Made by a program: the position numbers and the translations under genes. Below are positions 60,436-64,000 of a stretch of 64,000 nt of DNA, one piece after another. The stretch comes from a bacterium (GTDB lineage Bacteria > Electryoneota > B3-LCP). Position 1 is the stretch's first letter; every line of letters starts with the position of its first letter. The notes beneath the pieces were generated by a model. That model ran no database searches. It saw nothing but the letters and a program-made list of their open reading frames with translations, and was not told the DNA's origin. Where the stretch lies: assembly GCA_026394195.1 (NCBI GenBank), contig JAPKYS010000013.1, positions 62,001-126,000 on the forward strand, read 5' to 3'.

Positions 60436-62283
60436 ATGGCTGAACGTAAAAACAAGATCCTGATCATTAACCTGACCCGCATGGGGGATATTCTGCAGTC
60501 AACGCCGCTGCTGCAGGCTTTGAAGGCAGCAGACCCGAACTGCCGGATCTCCTACCTTGCCGTGACGGGTTTCGCTGACGTTTGCGGGTTCATTCCGGAA
60601 ATCGACCGCCTGATTCCTTTTGACTATAACTCAGCCGTGGCGGTATCGAAGGAAGCAATCAGCCAACTTCCCCGGCGGATCGATGAAATTGATAAATTTA
60701 TTGCTGATTTGAAATCCCAATGCTTCGACCGGGTGATCAATCTATCGCATTCCAAAATTTCAGCCATCATTTGTTACCTGCTGGGCAATGAACAGACCGA
60801 AGGACTGACGCTGGATGCTGAAGGTTATCGCCTGATCCGCCATCCCTGGGCGCGCTACTTCTTCACGGCCAATTTGAATCGACATTACAACCGTTTCAAC
60901 CTGGTTGACGTCAACCTGGGATTGGCGCTGCCTCTGGGTGAATTTGCCGGCGCCTTCTCAGGATTTAAACCTCCATTCGGGCAGGTAAGATTAAGCTTTC
61001 GCACCACGCCAGAAGGTCAAGCCAAAGCCCAAAAGCTGTACGACGCCTGGAGCGGCAAGGGTGCAAAGATTAAGATTGGTTTTCAGCCGGGAGCATCATT
61101 GCCGTGCAAGCGTTGGCCTGTACGATCCTTTGTGGAACTTGGTAAGTTGTTGCAGCAAAGCCTGGGCGCCGGAATAGTCATCTTCGGCGTAAAATCCGAA
61201 TCGGATCTGGCGGAGAAATTGAACGAAGGATTAAGTGGTTCTGCGCTCGATTTGAGCGGAAAGACCAACATTGAGACCCTGGGGGCATGTTTACAGCAAT
61301 TGGATTTATTGATAACCAATGATACCGGTACGCAGCACCTCGCGGCAGCGGTAGGTACGCCGGTAATTTCACTCTGCTTTGGCAGCGCAGTCTCTCACGA
61401 AACCGCTCCTTATGGAGACAAGCACGTCGTTATCGATACCACCTTGCAGTGCCATCCTTGCAGTTTTCAGGTAAAGTGCAAGCGCTTCGTCTGCCAGGAA
61501 ATCGTCACTCCGCAGGCTGTTTTCTGCGCCGCGGAAAAAATGTTGAAAAAGGATGAAGGCGTGATGACGGCTCTCGCTGACCGTTGTGACTTTGACAGAA
61601 TCAATGTCTGGGAAACCGGTTTTGATCCGGATGGTTTCTGGCATCAAAAACCGCTGATTCCACGTCCTATCAAAGCGGCTGATTTTATCAATCTCTGTAT
61701 GCGTGAAATCTGGAAAGAACTCTTGCTCATCGGAGATGAAGGTGGATTGTTTGCCTCCCCTTGGGATGCCTCAGTCTTGAAAACGTATTTATCTGATTAT
61801 TTCGCACCCGATCTGGATTCAATGAACCAGGATATGGCTGAACCTCTCGCGGCGCTCTCATTTCTGGAAGAAGTTGCGCTTTCGGGTTCCTTGCAGACAG
61901 AGCACCTGCAGCGTTCATTTTCCGGATCGGCTTTGAACAACGAACAATTGAAGTACCACATGACCTCCCTGGAGGAAATCGACCAACGCATCATCAACCT
62001 GGGATACCGGCTTCCAGCAGTCGCTCATCTGATATTGGATTTCAGCTTCAACAAACAGAACCTCCAGGGCAATGACCCTGTGATGTTGTTACAGGAAACC
62101 GGACGGATTTATAATCGCCTGTTTCAATTAGCTAATCGGTTAAACACCGCTCTGAATAGTTGGGAACAGCTCTTTGCTGCGAACACGGTGCTGAAGGAAT
62201 CTTCCGAGGACGTGACACTTCACTCTTATTATCGAACAAACCAGGTTAATGATCAATCAGCTCAGGTCCTCGAAATTGGATAG
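60436..62283 (+). CDS. Family 9 glycosyltransferase with long C-terminal extension
   Basis: The 615-residue protein has ILIINLTRMGDILQSTPLLQAL at the N-terminus, GFQPGASLPCKRWPVRSF, LSGKTNIETLGACLQQLDLLITNDTGTQHLAAAVGTPV and CHPCSFQVKCKRFVC. An additional 235 residues, mostly helical, follow the catalytic half. The ATG at 60436 is preferred to a TTG at 60412 which overlaps the previous gene. It is paralogous to the two other GT9 genes here, which suggests a duplication history within the cluster. Confidence 0.87.
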   Translation: MAERKNKILIINLTRMGDILQSTPLLQALKAADPNCRISYLAVTGFADVCGFIPEIDRLIPFDYNSAVAVSKEAISQLPRRIDEIDKFIADLKSQCFDRVINLSHSKISAIICYLLGNEQTEGLTLDAEGYRLIRHPWARYFFTANLNRHYNRFNLVDVNLGLALPLGEFAGAFSGFKPPFGQVRLSFRTTPEGQAKAQKLYDAWSGKGAKIKIGFQPGASLPCKRWPVRSFVELGKLLQQSLGAGIVIFGVKSESDLAEKLNEGLSGSALDLSGKTNIETLGACLQQLDLLITNDTGTQHLAAAVGTPVISLCFGSAVSHETAPYGDKHVVIDTTLQCHPCSFQVKCKRFVCQEIVTPQAVFCAAEKMLKKDEGVMTALADRCDFDRINVWETGFDPDGFWHQKPLIPRPIKAADFINLCMREIWKELLLIGDEGGLFASPWDASVLKTYLSDYFAPDLDSMNQDMAEPLAALSFLEEVALSGSLQTEHLQRSFSGSALNNEQLKYHMTSLEEIDQRIINLGYRLPAVAHLILDFSFNKQNLQGNDPVMLLQETGRIYNRLFQLANRLNTALNSWEQLFAANTVLKESSEDVTLHSYYRTNQVNDQSAQVLEIG

Positions 62284-62292
62284 GTTGACGAG

Positions 62293-63585
62293 ATGTTGAT
62301 CCAGGAAAGTGACAGTCCAGGTTCGGGACGCAAATACTGCCTGGCGGTGATTGACGCGGGCTACTTCCTCACGCGAGAACTGGTCAGGGCTTTATGCATG
62401 GAAGGTCACCAGGTTGTGGTACTTCCTTTTAAGATGCCTCCAGATGCGTTTTTGCACGACCCCAAGATTTATTCAAGGTTTATGCAAACCGTCATTACGG
62501 TCTGCGAAAAGCATAAACCCGATGCCCTGATAAGTATCAACCATCTGGCTTTCGATGCCGAAGGGCGGTTGACTGAATTGCTGGAATCATTGAATCTACC
62601 GGGATTGATCTGGTACGTCGACAGCCCGCGATATATTTTTCTGAATCATCGCATCAATGTGTCCGATTGGATCGGTATCTTCCTCTGGGATCCGAGCTAC
62701 TCTGAATGGTTGAATGGAATTGGATTCGAGCACATCGCGGAATTGCCCCTGGCGACCGACCCCGATATTTTTCAACCGAAGGCGGCGAATTCATCCGAAA
62801 TACCGGGCCTCAATTCCCAATCATTGGCTTTTATCGGCGATTCGATGAGCTTTGCGGTCGATCGAGCAATCAAGAAACTGCCGCCGCATCTGAGCTCCCT
62901 TCTTACCACCAATAGCCATGCTGAACCGACCGAACTTGTGCTGTGTTTCTGTAAAAAATTGATGGCAGCGCCCACGAATCAACGGTTGACCGGCTGGGAC
63001 ACGCTCAAGCCAATTTTATCAGAGTTGCCGGTTGCCCATACAACCTCAGTTATTGATGAAACCAACCTGTTGAATTTGGAATCAGCGCTGGTACTGCTGG
63101 CGACCAAGTTACAGCGAGCCCAGATTTTAAAGAAGGTGTCGATGGCAGAGTCCGTCGATCAACTGACCATCTTTGGAGACGATACCTGGCGACAAGTGCT
63201 TAATGGTTCGACGCAATTCTTTCCCGGGGTGGATTATTATACCGAACTCCCGCAGCTTTATAATCAAGCAGGCGCCGTTATTAATTTGACCAGTTTTCAG
63301 ATGCCCTACGGCTTAAATCAGCGCTGTTATGACGTGCCGGCTGCAGGAGGCTTTCTGCTGACGGATCACCAGGCAGCAATCGCGGATCAATTCGATCCTG
63401 ACCATGACGTCGTCTGTTTTGATGACGCTGAAGATTTGATCGATAAATGGACTTTCTATAAAAGTCATCCGGTTGAACGCCGGGTCCGTATTGAACGGAC
63501 GCGCAGCCGTGTGCTGGATCAACATACCTACCGGCATCGCGTGCGCAAAATGCTCGAATTAGCGCACGACTGGTTCTGGCGATAA
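62293..63585 (+). CDS. CgeB-like glycosyltransferase
   Basis: The 430-residue protein reads LAVIDAGYFLTRELVRALCMEG, ISINHLAFDAEGRLTELLESL, LIWYVDSPRYIFLN, LPLATDPDIFQPK, INLTSFQMPYGLNQRCYDVPAAGGFLLTDHQ and a helical end. This is the CgeB/GT-B pattern of the cluster without TPRs. It may share the same modification pathway. It ends the run; the partial gene follows after a clear RBS. Confidence 0.82.
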   Translation: MLIQESDSPGSGRKYCLAVIDAGYFLTRELVRALCMEGHQVVVLPFKMPPDAFLHDPKIYSRFMQTVITVCEKHKPDALISINHLAFDAEGRLTELLESLNLPGLIWYVDSPRYIFLNHRINVSDWIGIFLWDPSYSEWLNGIGFEHIAELPLATDPDIFQPKAANSSEIPGLNSQSLAFIGDSMSFAVDRAIKKLPPHLSSLLTTNSHAEPTELVLCFCKKLMAAPTNQRLTGWDTLKPILSELPVAHTTSVIDETNLLNLESALVLLATKLQRAQILKKVSMAESVDQLTIFGDDTWRQVLNGSTQFFPGVDYYTELPQLYNQAGAVINLTSFQMPYGLNQRCYDVPAAGGFLLTDHQAAIADQFDPDHDVVCFDDAEDLIDKWTFYKSHPVERRVRIERTRSRVLDQHTYRHRVRKMLELAHDWFWR

Positions 63586-63621
63586 ACCAAACAGATAAAT
63601 AGCCAACCACAAGGAGGTAAA

Positions 63622-64000
63622 ATGCAGATTAGTGTGAACAATAGGGTCGAGGAGATCCCTACCGAAGGAATTCAATTCTTCGGACAGCTTATGGAACGGC
63701 TTTCGAAACAAGCACAAAACGAGGGTGGAACAGTCCTCGCGGTCAAATTAAACGGCAGTGACGTCACCGGCAGGGATCGCAGCCAACTGGACGAGCTGCC
63801 TCTTGGTGACGTTCAGCAATTGGAAATCAACACCGGCGATCCCAAAGTGTTGGCTCGAGCTACGCTGTACAGCGTGGCAGACTTCCTGGAGAAGTTGCTG
63901 ACAGAACTGCAGAGTACCGCGGAACTCTTCCGCCTCGGTAACAGCGAAAGATCCGCGCGCTCATTTCTGCGTTGTATCGACGGATTGCAGGTTTTCATGC
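63622..64000 (+). CDS. Unrecognised protein, partial (3' end outside window)
   Basis: The frame starts with ATG at 63622, AAGGAGG lies 5 nt upstream, and 126 codons are visible: MQISVNNRVEEIPTEGIQFF, then LMERLSKQAQNEGGTVLAVK, LNGSDVTGRDRSQLDELPL and LARATLYSVADFLEKLLTEL. It is a mixed alpha/beta N-terminal part with a helical continuation. I cannot assign a family. A role in flagellar biogenesis or regulation is suggested only by location. Confidence 0.7.
   Translation, partial: MQISVNNRVEEIPTEGIQFFGQLMERLSKQAQNEGGTVLAVKLNGSDVTGRDRSQLDELPLGDVQQLEINTGDPKVLARATLYSVADFLEKLLTELQSTAELFRLGNSERSARSFLRCIDGLQVFM

Overview
The window reads as a contiguous piece of a Gram-negative bacterial chromosome of roughly 50-55% GC (estimated by eye). 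Lnt, BamD, TonB-like and RlpA-like proteins and the flagellar L-ring and P-ring proteins FlgH and FlgI show an outer membrane. MenG points to menaquinone respiration, and the flgF-to-flgL cluster shows a flagellated cell. Gene content and the TPR/TonB lipoproteins would fit an uncultured lineage near the Fibrobacteres-Chlorobi-Bacteroidetes group (Zixibacteria/KSB1-like). That placement is an inference; no rRNA gene or other decisive marker is present.

Layout. 0-14.4 kb is housekeeping and almost all on the plus strand: rpoZ (partial), coaBC, family-4 uracil-DNA glycosylase, dnaB, a RelA/SpoT enzyme, ruvX, an oxidoreductase, lnt, bamD, nadD, a ResB-type cytochrome c biogenesis protein and an acyl-CoA carboxyltransferase. 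14.4-21.2 kb is looser and holds a methyltransferase, an SDR remnant beside a MITE-like palindrome, an M2-type peptidase, a cupin, a repeat-rich exported protein, a sulfotransferase and a lipoprotein. 21.2-28.8 kb is an accessory segment with related composite repeats at both ends. It holds a broken DUF4160/DUF2442 pair, a dicarboxylate/glutamate-type symporter and an AT-rich four-gene operon. 28.9-45.1 kb returns to housekeeping: RpiB-like, guaB, rpsT, a sirtuin, a TPR-TonB lipoprotein, a pyrK/pyrD operon with two unusual redox genes inside it, rlpA, an FKBP, cdsA, menG, comEC, rnhB, yraN and a glycosyltransferase. 45.4-53.6 kb is a flagellar rod/ring/hook-junction operon. 53.7-63.6 kb is a run of six large glycosyltransferase-like genes, probably for flagellin or surface glycosylation.

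The most interesting locus is 23794-28534. Four tightly packed genes encode a Vsr-type endonuclease, a protein with two separate GHKL ATPase modules (a MORC/Hsp90-like N-terminus and a histidine-kinase-like C-terminus), a response regulator with an unrecognised C-terminal domain, and a DNA cytosine-C5 methyltransferase. It looks like a restriction-modification-type defence module wired to a two-component relay. MORC/MutL-type ATPases in R-M operons are known in the literature, but I do not recall this exact four-gene layout as a named system. The AT-rich composition, the flanking repeats and the translational coupling suggest horizontal acquisition as a unit.

Intergenic regions around the accessory segments carry several repeat types: a degenerate period-8 tandem repeat (four sites), a collection of short perfect hairpins with unrelated stems, and one MITE-like palindrome. 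The strictly housekeeping blocks are almost free of these.
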